64,000 nt of DNA from Puccinia triticina (GCF_026914185.1 NC_070573.1:1364001-1428000); one strand, 5' to 3'. Numbered from the stretch's first letter, positions 40,694 to 51,911 are shown. The notes: generated by a model not told the origin, from the letters alone. Program-made: numbers and translations.

Positions 40694-43600
40694 GGTTATG
40701 AGCCCGCGCTCCGTTTAGCTCTCGTAAACCGTCACGCTCAAAATGTCTGACAACAAGTCATTTCCAATCCTCACCGACACCAACTGGGATGCCTGGAAGC
40801 TCAAAATCCGCGGCTACTGCATGCAGCACAAGCTGGCTAAATACCTCGAGGGCTGTGCTATTCCCGCGGATGAGGCACTTCGGGCTGATCATCTCGATAA
40901 AGAAGAACAGGTCGCTGGTATCCTCCACCAATCCATCGGACAAATCAATCACCAACGGTTCGTCACACCGCAGAATGAGAAGAAACCAAACCTCATCTGG
41001 GCTCTACTCGTGGGGTACTACGAATCCCATTCGGCCCAGAACCAGTCGGTTGTCTACCTCAACTTCTGCACCTTTCCATACAGGGGCAGCGTGTCGGCCT
41101 TCATTGATGATCTCAACGCCGGTCTGAGCCGAGTGGCTTCAGTCGGTCTCCTCATTGGCAAACCAGAAAAAGCCGATCTCAAGGAGTCTCTGCTCTGCGA
41201 AATCATTCTGAACAAACTCCCTGCGGACGACTACAAACACCTCAAGGCGAGTCTATTCAACCAACGACCAATCAGCATTGAAATGATCAAGACCGCTCTT
41301 GAAAACGAACGCACTGGCTCGTTGTCAGTCTCCCATCACACCACCTCGATTGGGGCAGCCCCGGTCATAAAACAAGAGTCGGCAATGTCGGCCACCACCA
41401 CACCTCCATTCTGTGCCCCCGGGACTCACAACCCGGCGACTAAGCACTCGGCAGCCGATTGCAAGGCTCTCAAAAGGAAGAAAAAGCCGACCGCTAAAGC
41501 AGCAACCTCTAAACAACCAATCAGCGACGACGACGACGATGCTGATGCCTCTTCAATCAGCACCACAAGCAGTGGAATTCTCTGCATTCGCAAGGCTCTC
41601 TCTGCAGTTCAGACCGACGACGTCTGCTTCCTCGACAGTGGCGCCAGCCACCACATGTTCAGCGATAAGAAGCGCTTCACTGACTACTGCAGCAGGACGA
41701 CTCAGATATCCCTTGCGGACGGTAACCACCTTGAGTCAATAGGAGAAGGCTATGTGCGAATCATCGCCAACGATGGCACGGAGTTGAAACTCAAGACTCT
41801 CCATGTTCCGGGATTGTCCGGTACTCTGATCAGTTTTGAAAGGTTGTTTGAGCGCGGTTGTGACGTTGTTAGGACTAGTTTGAGTTCGTTCGATCTAGTC
41901 CGGAACAACACAGTCATTCTCTCGACGGCGGTCATCGGAGGTGTCTGCAACATCAAGCTTGCTCCCGGTTCTCAAGGTCAGTCTTTGACCGTTCTTGCTA
42001 AAGTGGCGACATCAACTGACATTGACACTCTTCACAGGTCAGCAGGACACCCTCACATCAAGGCTTTGAAGAAAATGTTTCCAAATATCAAAGCTTCAAA
42101 AATCAACTGCGAAGCCTGTTCTCTATCAAAGTCACATCACCTTCCTTTTCCTGGTTCCCTACCTGAAGCCACTCGTCCGCTTGAGTTCGTCTATATGGAC
42201 CTCAGCGGAAGGATCAATCCTCGATCCTTTGGTGGAAAAGAATATTACTTTAAGATAACCAACTATTATACTTGCTATCGCCATGTGTACCTCCTCTCTA
42301 AGAAATCTGAAACATTTTCATTTTTTTTGCAATACTACAATGAAGTTACAAATCATCACTCAACCAACATCAAGACTGTAGTCTTTGACGGAGGAGGCAA
42401 GTTTAATTCAACCAAATTTCTTGACTTTCTCAAAAGCAAAGGCATCACCGTTCAAGTCACGGCGCCATACACCCCTCAACAAAACTCGGTGGCTGAGAGG
42501 GGTAATTGTTCTACATCTGAGAAGGCACAATGTATGCTCAAGCAGGCCCACCTCCCATCCAAATACTGGGCGGAGGCCGTCTCCACGGCTGTGCTGCTTG
42601 AAAATATCACCCCAATGAGAAAGCTCAAGTGGGACACTCCCCACAACCTGTGGTTTGGTTCACCATTCAACACTTCTTGACTCAAACCGTTTGGCTGCCT
42701 TGCGTACGTCAATATTCCGAAGCAACTTCGCGACGGAAAGTTTGGCAACACCGCCAAGAAAAGTCTGCTTGTTGGCTATCAGCTGGGGACGCATAACTGG
42801 CGCGTCCTCCTCCCAGGAGGGAAAGTGGAGCGCTGTCACGACGTCACATTTGTCAAGACAGACTTCCCAGGAGTCTCCATTTTCTCTCCAGCTGACCCGT
42901 CTTATCACTTTGATCCTCTGACGCCTTTCGATTTTGATGAAATCGACCAATCACCGTCTCTTCCGTCGAGGGCATCCAAGGATTCATTACTTGAGGTGCT
43001 TGACTGGAGATCGGCAGAAGACGAGCTCGATCTTGATTCTTTGACCATCGACGTCAGCACATTCTTTCAAAACCCTGACTCAGCAGGTCCCCTTCCCACT
43101 CCTACAATCGCTTCCCTAAATCCTGCACCAACAGGTACCCCTTCCAATTCATCTTCTGTCTCCGACCAACCGTCTTGCCCAAAACCTGGCTACAATCTTG
43201 TCCTCACCTCAAATATCGCACCAAAAAACATTAGCTCTAATATTGATCCGGCGCACATTCTCCACACCAAGAGGAGAGCCAACCTGGCTAGAGCACTGTT
43301 GGCTTCCGAAATCCCACGCACTTACCGGGAAGCTATGCTTTCGTCTGACACCTCTTCGTGGACTCAAGCTGTCGAGTCTGAGCTCTCGGCAATGGCGGAT
43401 CAGAAAGTTTGGACCATCGAAATCATCCCTGGGGATGAATCCCTTCTTGGCACGGTCTGGGTTTTCCGAAAAAAGAAGGATTCAGAAGGAATTGTTGTGA
43501 AATTCAAGGCACAACTGTGTGCTCAAGGATCTCAGCAAAAGGACGGTGTAGGATTCACTTACGCACCGACTGGGCGTTCGACCAGCTTGCGGGCGGCGCT

Positions 43601-44508
43601 TGTTGTTGGACTCTCGCGAGGCTACAACATTCACCAGATGGATGCGAAAAACGCATTCCTGAACGGGAAGCTGAAAGAGTCCGTGTATCTTTGTCCTTCG
43701 CCGGGGCTCGCAGTGCCGAAGGGGTACTGTCTCAAATTACACAAGGCAATTTACGGACTAAGACAGGCTCCTTGAGTGTGGGACGCTGAGCTCAAATGTT
43801 TCTTCGAGTCTATATCCTTTCGCCCTTTGCCAGCAGATCCATTTCTGTTCACCTCACACGTTCCAGGTTGGGAATGCTTTGTCCATGTCTACATTGATGA
43901 TATGATCATCATAAGTCACGATGTAGCCAGATTCAAAAAGCTCATCTCCGAAAAGTTCAGGATGGAAGATCTGGGCGAAGTCAAACATTTACTTGGCATC
44001 AAAATCACTCGACCAGCGCCAAAACAGCTCTTACTCAGCCAAGAACTCTACACCCAGTCTATCCTTGACAACTTCAACATGGGTGATTGTCGCACAACCA
44101 ATACTCCAATGGTTGCCAATTCTTGACTGGTCAAGAGCTCCAAAGCCAATCACCAGGCTTTTCTGCAACTCAAAGTCAATTACAGGGAGGCGCTCGGCCT
44201 TCTAAACTATCTCTTGGTCTCAACTCAACCCAATATTTCATTCACCGTGTCGCAGCTGTCACAACATCTGGAGCGGCCGGGAATCACTCACTGGAAGGCT
44301 GTTCAACACCTGCTTCGGTATCTGGCGGGAACCAAAAATCACGGTATCCTCTTGGACGGATCCGGCAATCTCGACGAAGTCGCAGTTTACACTGATGCTG
44401 ACTTCGCAAATTGTACCGATGACAGGCGTTCATACTTGGGCTATGTAACAATGCTTGGGGGGAGTCTTCTGTCATGGCGCTCCAAAAAGCAACAAACTGT
44501 ATTGACCT

Positions 44509-44830
44509 TGTGAGCCGCGGCTCCCGCGAGCTCACAGAGAGGTTCACAGGAGTATCACTGACCAACATCGACCACCGACTTAGTCCCCAGCTCTCGCTAT
44601 CCTAGTTCGGCAGGGAAGTACTGAGACTTCCCCCGAACTAGGTGAGCAAGACCTTTCCTTCTTTTCCGTTTCCCTCTCTCTCTCTTTCAATTTGTATTTC
44701 GAGGGAAGTACTGAGACTTCCCCCGAACTAGTGCCCCTTTGCAATTCACACAGAGGTTCTAGAACGTCGTGCCTTCGCCCTTCGTCCCCTTAGCCCACTC
44801 AGTGAAGTACCCCAAATCTGGGCGCTTACA
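44509..44830 (+). repeat. 5' LTR of the gag-only Gypsy
   Basis: 322 bp, TGTGAGCCGCGG…GGGCGCTTACA. Hairpin at 44602-44641 (outer arms CTAGTTCGG / CCGAACTAG, inner arms GGGAAGT / ACTTCCC), then GTGAGC, a pyrimidine-rich stretch and a second copy lacking the left outer arm (44703-44731). Confidence 0.95.
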
Positions 44831-45508
44831 CTTTTTTTTTCTCGAACCTCCAATTCGACACCCTCGACCCCCTTGCTTCGCCTCGCTTCGCTTCGATTTG
44901 CTTCGTTTTGCTTTAGACCTGCTCCCACTCTTCGCACCCAGCAACACCCAAACCCTTCGTGCCCCCCCTTGTCTCCGACTAATAGGTCTCTCATGTCCAC
45001 GAGGAGAACCACCTCATCCGATCAACTTCACCCACCGACAGACACGGAAGCGCTCCTCCGGGCAGCAAATAAGGCAAAACAAACGGCGGCAGCGGCAGCA
45101 AGAGCAGCCAAATCAGCAGAGCTTGTAGAAACAGCAGCCTCCAGAGAGGCTTCCTCGAGCCGCACCCAACCAATTCCGGCGCCCCATCATCTCGAGACCA
45201 ACTTGTGCCCGGCTTTGCTTTCAGTCTCTTTAACGCTCCCTCCAGCAATAGGCTTCCCGAACAGTCCAGCAACCTCCTTCTTCTCGGCTGATAGCGACAT
45301 TCCCCCAGTAGTTAAAGCTTGGTCGCCAATTGGCCCGGAATCGATTAGACCCCCTCCCCCGCCTCCAGGACCTTTCAACCCACTACTTTCCACACTCCCA
45401 GCACTCCCACCTCCAGCGAAAGTAGCAGACACAAGAAGCCCACCAGACCCCTCCACAAACCGCTCCGCCAGTTCCATCCCTCCCACGCCAACCGCTCTAG
45501 AGAAGATG

Positions 45509-45848
45509 TGTGAGCACCGCGCTCCACGCGGGTGTCACAACGCTATCACAGGACAACCTCAGAGCCGCACACTTAGTCCGCGACTCCCCGCCCCTCCTAG
45601 CTCAGTAGAGAACCACGACTGACTCTTTCTACTGAGCTAGGTAAGCTCCATCACCTTTCATTTCTATCTTTCACCATTCCCAATTGTACATAGAGTAGAG
45701 AACCACAACTGACTCTTTCTACTGAGCTAGCATTTGCAATATAATTGTTGGTCCTAGAATCCAGGTTCTCTCCGAGACATATCGGTCTTGTATACGGACT
45801 ACACTGAGAATAGTAGTACTCAGTGAAAGGCTTGACTGAGCCTTTACA
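45509..45848 (+). repeat. 5' LTR of the pol-only Gypsy
   Basis: 340 bp, TGTGAGCACCGCG…GAGCCTTTACA. Hairpin 45597-45640 (perfect 13-bp arms CTAGCTCAGTAGA / TCTACTGAGCTAG), GTAAGC at 45641, TACATAG at about 45687-45693, then a partial second copy ending CTAG at 45730. Confidence 0.95.
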
Positions 45849-45920
45849 CTTTTTTTTTCTCGTACCAACAACGTGCTACGCAGAACTCCCGACGAACTCA
45901 TTTCTCCTCTGGTTTCCACC

Positions 45921-48900
45921 ATGAAACCCTCAATTTCCTCGCGCCCGGATCGCTTGATCTTTCAACTTCGACTGGGCAACTCCCTGATCAAGGCTATGTT
46001 GGACACAGGATCCGAATTAAACCTCATCTCGCCTCAAACGGTCGTATCCGCGGGCCTCAAGCGACTTCAACTGATGAGACCTATAAAAATTGGTCTTGCA
46101 ATGGACAACAAGTCGCCCACACCTCTGTTGCTACAATTTTACACACATGCGACAATTGTCGACCCCACCTCGGGAGCCAAGATTCACGACACTCCTTTCC
46201 ACCTTGGACCAATCAACGGTGGCCTCGACGCGATCCTTGGGACTCCTTTTCTCCAACAGGCCCAAGTATCGTTCTCCTTCCCTGACCGATGCATCTCTTG
46301 TCGCTCGCCAGCGATCACAATCCATGACTACCGAGCACTAGACACGAGAACGACCCACGTAGCTGGGATATCAGACTCGAGTGAATCGCAGGAACGTGCG
46401 GAACAGATGATGTTGAATGAATTCCGAGATCTATTCCCCACCGATATCCCTGCAGTCCCCGAAGACAGCGAGACGCACACCTTCTTCCCCGACGGACCCT
46501 TCCCTGATATCATGCAGGACGAAAGCTCTAGAGTCCGCCATCGAATTATCCTCACCGACCCAAACGCCTCCATAAACGAAAAGCAGTACTCATACCCTCA
46601 AAAGTACCTTGCTGCCTGGCGGAAACTTCTCGACCAACACGTCGCAGCAGGACGCCTTTGCAGATCTACTAGTCAATACGCGTCTCCCAGTCTTATCATC
46701 CCAAAGAAGGACCCGGAAGCTCTTCCCCGTTGGGTCTGTGACTACAGGAAACTTAATAACCTGACAGTCAAAGACCGGTCGCCCCTCCCAAACGTAGATG
46801 AACTGGTCCGCCTGGTAGCAACTGGTAAGGCGTTTTCGATCCTCGATCAAACCAACGCTTTCTTCCAGACTCAGATGCGCGAGGCTGACATACCGTTGAC
46901 TGCGGTGAAGACTCCGTGGGGACTGTACGAGTGGCGCGTCATGCCAATGGGTCTCACCAATGCACCGGCTACACACCAGGCCCGGCTTGAGGAGGCGCTT
47001 GGGGAACTCATTGGGGACATCTGCGTCGTCTACTTGGACGACATCGTCATATTCTCGAACTCTTTCGACGAGCACGAACAGCACGTCCGCCGGGTCTTGG
47101 ATCGGATCCAAGCTGCAAAGTTATATTGCAGTCCCAAAAAGACCAAACTTTTTCAACACAAGATTAAGTTCTTGGGACATTGGATTTTGGCTGACGGCAT
47201 TCAACCGGACGACAGTAAAATCACAGCTGTGCAGGACTGGCCAACACCACGGTCCTCAAAAGGGGTCAAGAAATTCCTTGGAACAGTACAATGGATGAAA
47301 AAGTTCATCTGGGGGCTACAACAATATGTAGGCACGCTGACCCCCCTTACCAGCAGTAAACGCGATCCCAAAGAGTTCAACTGGGGAAAAGCAGAAGACG
47401 AGGCCTTCAACAACATCAAACGGATCATGACCTCGCTCCCGTGCTTGAAAAACGTGGATTACGAGTCCGACGATCCGTTATGGCTGTTCACTGACGCCAG
47501 CGGGACTGGCCTTGGCGCCGCGCTCTTCCAAGGCAAGGAGTGGAAGGGCGCATCACCAATTGCGTACGAGTCCCATCAGATGACAGCTGCGGAACGCAAC
47601 TACCCAGTGCATGAACAGGAGCTCTTGGCCGTGGTGCACGCCCTCCAGAAATGGAAAATGCTGCTCCTCGGGATGAAAGTCAATGTGTTGACGGACCACC
47701 ACTCGCTCATCCATTTCTTGAAACAACAAAACCTTAGCCGTCGACAAGCACGCTGGACAGAGCTTCTAGCCGACTTCGATCTTTGCTTCGAGTACATCCG
47801 TGGAGAGGAAAATTCGGTTGCGGATGCTCTGTCAAGGAAGGACACCGAGGAGTTACAAATTGACGCCGGCGATATTGCTTGCGTAGCAGCACTCACAGAA
47901 CTCGGATCTTCTCTCTCCCCAGCAATTCAAGACCGCGTTCGGCTTGGCTATGAATCGGACGGTTTCTGCAAGGCACTGAAGGAGGCCCTCCCCCTTTGCG
48001 AAGACTACACCGAGCTCAATGGGCTGCTTTTCATCGACCACCGCCTCGTCATCCCGGCCGACACTCCCTTGCGAATGAACCTTATAAAAGAAGCCCACCT
48101 GCGCCTCGGACACCTCGGGTACCTCAAGACCGTTGTCGAGCTGCGGCGCGATTTCTTCTGGCCCGGAATTTCCAAAGACACGCTCAACTTCGTCAAGGGC
48201 TGTGACGTCTGCCAACGCACTAAGGCGCCAACCACTGCGCCAACCGGCAAGATGCAGACTCCCGCCTTCCCATCGACGCCGCTGTCTGAAATAGCCATCG
48301 ATTTCGTAGGACCCTTGCGCCAATCATCCCATTTTGACATGATCCTGACGTGCACCTGCCGGCTGTCAGGATACACGCGCATAATTCCGGTCCTGCAGAC
48401 AGACACGGCGGAGAAAACGGCGACTTGGTTCTTCAGCAGCTGGGTTGCTATTTTTGGAGCGCCACGGACAATCATCAGCGACTGTGACAAGACATGGACT
48501 TCCCGGTTCTGGAAAGCCCTCATGGACAAACTACATATACAGTTTCACATGACCTCGGCTTTCCACCCACAAGCAGACGGGCGGAGTGAACGCACCAACA
48601 AGACCGTTGGCCAGATTCTTCGTACGTTCACCGCTAAACGGCAAAGCAAATGGCTAGAATCACTGCCTGCGGTGGAATTTGCCATCAACTTGGCGGTCAA
48701 TGTGTCCACGGGCTACAGCCCGTTCGAGTTATTCTTCGGCCGCCAACCCCAACTCTTCCCCTCCTCCGACGGGCCAATAGATTCCGCCCCCGCACTCGAC
48801 AAGTGGCTCAAGACCCGAGAAGGAGCGTGGGCGGACGCTAAGGACGGACTATGGACTGCCCGGGTCAGACAAGCAATTCAGCATAATCGACGCCGCCGGG

Positions 48901-49259
48901 ACCGGCCTCAGATTCTCCCCGGTTCTTGGGTGTTCCTGGACTCGGCCGATTGGCGCGGCCGTCATCAGGGCGGCGTGGACAAACTCAAAGAGCGCTTTGA
49001 GGGTCCTTACCGCGTTCTGAAGGTGTTCAACAATGGCCAGAGCGTTGAACTTGCCCTACCAGAAAGCGACCGACGTCACCCAACCTTTCACGTATCCAAG
49101 CTCAAACCACGTGTCCTTCCAATTGGGGACGCAGCTGAAGAACCAGACCCGCCTCTTCCTGAAGATGATCCACCCCCCCAGCCCTCCCCACAGCCGCCAT
49201 CCGTCCATTCGACTCCGCAAGATTCGCCTCGACGCTCCCCCCGCTTTGTGGCACCCTAG
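45921..49259 (+). CDS. Gypsy Pol polyprotein (PR-RT-RNase H-integrase), intact, no Gag
   Basis: 1,112 residues from ATG 45921 without stop. Protease MLDTGSELNLIS (residues 27-38). Reverse transcriptase: RWVCDYRKLNNLTVKD, ILDQTNAFFQTQM, MPMGLTNAPATHQ, VVYLDDIVIFSN (YLDD at about 371). RNase H LFTDASGTGLGAALFQ (about 522). Integrase zinc finger HLRLGHLGY…CDVCQ (about 725), core AIDFVGPL / SDCDKTW / DGRSERTN (about 793, 852, 888), and a GPY-type end EGPYRVL (about 1027) with a Pro-rich tail. No chromodomain. All catalytic residues I can identify are present. Because Gag is absent, particle formation must come from another element; the surrounding gag-only family is the obvious candidate (inference). 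Confidence 0.95.
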   Translation: MKPSISSRPDRLIFQLRLGNSLIKAMLDTGSELNLISPQTVVSAGLKRLQLMRPIKIGLAMDNKSPTPLLLQFYTHATIVDPTSGAKIHDTPFHLGPINGGLDAILGTPFLQQAQVSFSFPDRCISCRSPAITIHDYRALDTRTTHVAGISDSSESQERAEQMMLNEFRDLFPTDIPAVPEDSETHTFFPDGPFPDIMQDESSRVRHRIILTDPNASINEKQYSYPQKYLAAWRKLLDQHVAAGRLCRSTSQYASPSLIIPKKDPEALPRWVCDYRKLNNLTVKDRSPLPNVDELVRLVATGKAFSILDQTNAFFQTQMREADIPLTAVKTPWGLYEWRVMPMGLTNAPATHQARLEEALGELIGDICVVYLDDIVIFSNSFDEHEQHVRRVLDRIQAAKLYCSPKKTKLFQHKIKFLGHWILADGIQPDDSKITAVQDWPTPRSSKGVKKFLGTVQWMKKFIWGLQQYVGTLTPLTSSKRDPKEFNWGKAEDEAFNNIKRIMTSLPCLKNVDYESDDPLWLFTDASGTGLGAALFQGKEWKGASPIAYESHQMTAAERNYPVHEQELLAVVHALQKWKMLLLGMKVNVLTDHHSLIHFLKQQNLSRRQARWTELLADFDLCFEYIRGEENSVADALSRKDTEELQIDAGDIACVAALTELGSSLSPAIQDRVRLGYESDGFCKALKEALPLCEDYTELNGLLFIDHRLVIPADTPLRMNLIKEAHLRLGHLGYLKTVVELRRDFFWPGISKDTLNFVKGCDVCQRTKAPTTAPTGKMQTPAFPSTPLSEIAIDFVGPLRQSSHFDMILTCTCRLSGYTRIIPVLQTDTAEKTATWFFSSWVAIFGAPRTIISDCDKTWTSRFWKALMDKLHIQFHMTSAFHPQADGRSERTNKTVGQILRTFTAKRQSKWLESLPAVEFAINLAVNVSTGYSPFELFFGRQPQLFPSSDGPIDSAPALDKWLKTREGAWADAKDGLWTARVRQAIQHNRRRRDRPQILPGSWVFLDSADWRGRHQGGVDKLKERFEGPYRVLKVFNNGQSVELALPESDRRHPTFHVSKLKPRVLPIGDAAEEPDPPLPEDDPPPQPSPQPPSVHSTPQDSPRRSPRFVAP

Positions 49260-49303
49260 CCCCACCCCTCCTGTACCTTCTCGCACATTATAGGAGGGAG
49301 GAC

Positions 49304-49643
49304 TGTGAGCACCGCGCTCCACGCGGGTGTCACAACGCTATCACAGGACGACCTCAGAGCCGCACACTTAGTCCGCGACTCCCCGCCCCTCCTAGCTCAG
49401 TAGAGAACCACGACTGACTCTTTCTACTGAGCTAGGTAAGCTCCATCACCTTTCATTTCTATCTTTCACCATTCCCAATTGTACATAGAGTAGAGAACCA
49501 CGACTGACTCTTTCTACTGAGCTAGCATTTGCAATATAATTGTTGGTCCTAGAATTCAGGTTCTCTCCGAGACATATCGGTCTTGTATACGGACTACACT
49601 GAGAATAGTAGTACTCAGTGAAAGGCTTGACTGAGCCTTTACA
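49304..49643 (+). repeat. 3' LTR of the pol-only Gypsy
   Basis: 340 bp; differs from the 5' copy at GACGACC/GACAACC, CACGACTG/CACAACTG and GAATTCAGG/GAATCCAGG. Hairpin 49392-49435. Confidence 0.95.
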
Positions 49644-51589
49644 AGATGTCGGCAAACGCAGGAGATAATCCTGTCGAAGAGACATTCCCAGGAGCACCGA
49701 CCCAGAACCGCAGCACGGGCGTCGACGCACTGGGGCTAATTGCAGAGATGCAACGTATGTCCCTGCAAATCCAACAGGCTAGCTTGGACGCGCAGAGAGC
49801 AGCGGAACAAAGGGCAGTAGCAGCACAAGAAGCAGCGGACAAGCGGGCAAAAGTGGACGCCAAACGATTGGCAAGAATGGAGGAGGCCTTCATCCGATCG
49901 TCTGCAAAAAGAGAGTCGTCTCAAACCCCAGCCACAGCCCCAAAAGACGACCATGTAGATCTCCGACGTTTTCGTACTTCTGACGGCCCCGCCTACACCG
50001 GCCCGTTCCAAGAAACGGAGCCATTCCTGTCGTGGATCAACAGCTTACAAATTTTCTTCAACACAAAAACGATATCTCTGGATGACAACAAGATCAAAAT
50101 CACCGGGACATTAATCAAAGAAACCAACCTACTTTCCTTCTATTCAAACAAAGCAAAGAATTATCTGGGAAGACCTTGGAAGGACTTCAAGGAAGCACTT
50201 TTCGAGACGGCGATTCCAGTTCGTTGGCGTCACTCGCTCAAAACGAAGATCCGTGGATTGAAAATGGAAAACACGGAGACTTTCACTCAGTTCGAAACGC
50301 GCGCTTGAACACTCCAGCGAATGGTCAACTTTGACTGCGAATCCCCAGTTATCTCGGACCTCAGTCTTGCGGAATGGATGACCATCGGCCTCCCGGAGGA
50401 ACTGCAAGGCAACGTACAAAAATTTGAGTTGCTCGAAGCGGAGCCCTTTGAATACAACCGCTTTGCGAAGCGTGTCCGAACCTTCTACGAGGCCCTGCCA
50501 AAACGCCTACCACCATCAAACCGAGGCAAGCCGCTGAACTCCCAGGCAAATGCAACCACTCAAGCATCCTCAGATGGAAAACCAACCGGATGGATGTCGG
50601 ATGAGTTACGTTGGAGGATCCATTTGTATTTGGATTCGTTAGGACGCTGTCACTGGTGCAGGGAACACTGTGGTTCACCGAATGGCACCTGCTCGGCCCC
50701 CCGCGACAAAAATCGAGTCAATGTCCCTGACAGTTGGGTTACTCCGGTCAAACCGTCTAACTACTCCGCCCCACAAGCGTGGAGCTCTTTGAAAGGTCCA
50801 TCTAACCGTCCCCCCAACACCAGCGCCGGTCGAGCAACCTCTCGCCCAGCGGGTGTGGCCAGCGTATCCGACGATCAAGACGACCTATACCCAGAAATGG
50901 AAAAAGCAGCAACGGCGGCAATTGATGAACTCGACTCGGCCATAGCTCAAGGCTATGGGGAGGACGAGGACTTGATCACCGAGGAAACGGAAGCCGCCGC
51001 AGTCCAACACTTTGACGACATGCAGACTAGCTTTGCCTCTTTGCTCTCATCCCTCATCGATAGCACCATCCTAGGACAGGACGCGGGGTATGTGAGATAT
51101 TCCCCTAGGATCCACAAGAACCTACACCTCCTCCATAAAGGAAGAAGCTTACGTAGGAAAATCCTAACAGTGCGGATAACGAGACAAGTGATTAGGCTGA
51201 GATTGAAACTCCTCACGCTCCCCACCTCAATACTCGCCAGAGACCGGCCCCCGAGCCCAATACTCTCACCCTCTACCAATTCCCCACTCTTCCTAATCCC
51301 GTTTCATTCCCACGATCACTCTCCAATTTTTTTCATTTGTACCCCCTCGACTGAACCCCCTTCCAAGAAGTCTGTCAACCCTCTCAACATCGGATCACAT
51401 GGACGAGCCAAGACTGAGCAATCCTCACAACATTCAAAGATGAAATCGAGCCCTGCTTCGCGCAGTCCACCAACTCCCCTTCCCCTGACACCCATTATCA
51501 CTCCCCACCGCGCTAAACAATTCGAGGACCGTCCATTCACGCTTCGCCAATTGCCCCTCCGGGCAAGCTTGTTCTATAGAGGGGGAGAA

Positions 51590-51911
51590 TGTGAGCCGCG
51601 GCTCCCGCGAGCTCACAGAGAGGTTCACAGGAGTATCACCGACCGACATCGACCACCGACTTAGTCCCCAGCTCTCGCTATCCTAGTTCGGCAGGGAAGT
51701 ACTGAGACTTCCCCCGAACTAGGTGAGCAAGACCTTTCCTTCTTTTCCGTTTCCCTCTCTCTCTCTTTCAATTTGTATTTCGAGGGAAGTACTGAGACGT
51801 CCCCCGAACTAGTGCCCCTTTGCAATTCACACAGAGGTTCTAGAACGTCGTGCCTTCGCCCTTTGTCCCCTTAGCCCACTCAGTGAAGTACCCCAAATCT
51901 GGGCGCTTACA
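51590..51911 (+). repeat. 3' LTR of the gag-only Gypsy
   Basis: 322 bp. Hairpin 51683-51722. The second copy at 51784-51812 has one G in the inner right arm (ACGTCCC), breaking one pair relative to the 5' LTR. Confidence 0.95.

Larger units (their letters stand above)
45509..49643 (+). mobile_element. Pol-only Gypsy element, TSD AGATG
   Basis: 4,135 bp flanked by AGATG (45504-45508, 49644-49648), inserted in the Gag gene of the surrounding element. LTRs are 340 bp (45509-45848, 49304-49643) with three differences by eye, all transitions. Only 72 nt separate the 5' LTR from the Pol ATG, leaving no room for Gag. The leader after the LTR is CTTTTTTTTTCTCGTACC, almost identical to that of the gag-only host element. 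Purine tract ATAGGAGGGAGGAC precedes the 3' LTR. The youngest layer of the nest. Confidence 0.95.
44993..51664 (+). pseudogene. Gag of the gag-only Gypsy, interrupted
   Basis: Start ATG 44993 (MSTRRTTSS). First part 44993-45508, then, after the pol-only element, 49649 onward in the same frame (…TALEKM | SANAGDNP…). N-terminal Ala/Lys-rich and Pro-rich region, coiled-coil-like stretch (AAEQRAVAAQEAADKRAK), Gag core (LRRFRTSDGPAYTGPFQ; FLSWINSLQIFFNTKT), TGA at 50306 where the paralogue at 16376-18199 has Arg (RARTLQ), and zinc knuckle CHWCREHCGSPNGTC. The frame stays open past an acidic region (to about 51100) into the 3' LTR; the true C-terminus is unclear. Neither copy-paste enzymes nor protease are encoded. 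Confidence 0.88.
44509..51911 (+). mobile_element. Gag-only Gypsy element, TSD GACCT, split by a pol-only element
   Basis: Flanked by GACCT (44504-44508, 51912-51916) in the Copia-3 RNase H. LTRs are 322 bp each (44509-44830, 51590-51911), four differences by eye. Minus the nested 4.1 kb element and its duplication it is 3.26 kb, nearly the size of the gag-only element at 15616-18847, and likewise encodes only Gag. Leader after the 5' LTR: CTTTTTTTTTCTCGAACC. Purine tract AGAGGGGGAGAA precedes the 3' LTR. Confidence 0.93.

Noticed and set aside
51176..51664. Long C-terminal tail of the gag-only Gypsy Gag as a functional domain
   Set aside because: The tail runs into the 3' LTR, is not seen in the related Gag at 16376-18199 and is composed of Pro/Ser/Leu typical of chance reading.
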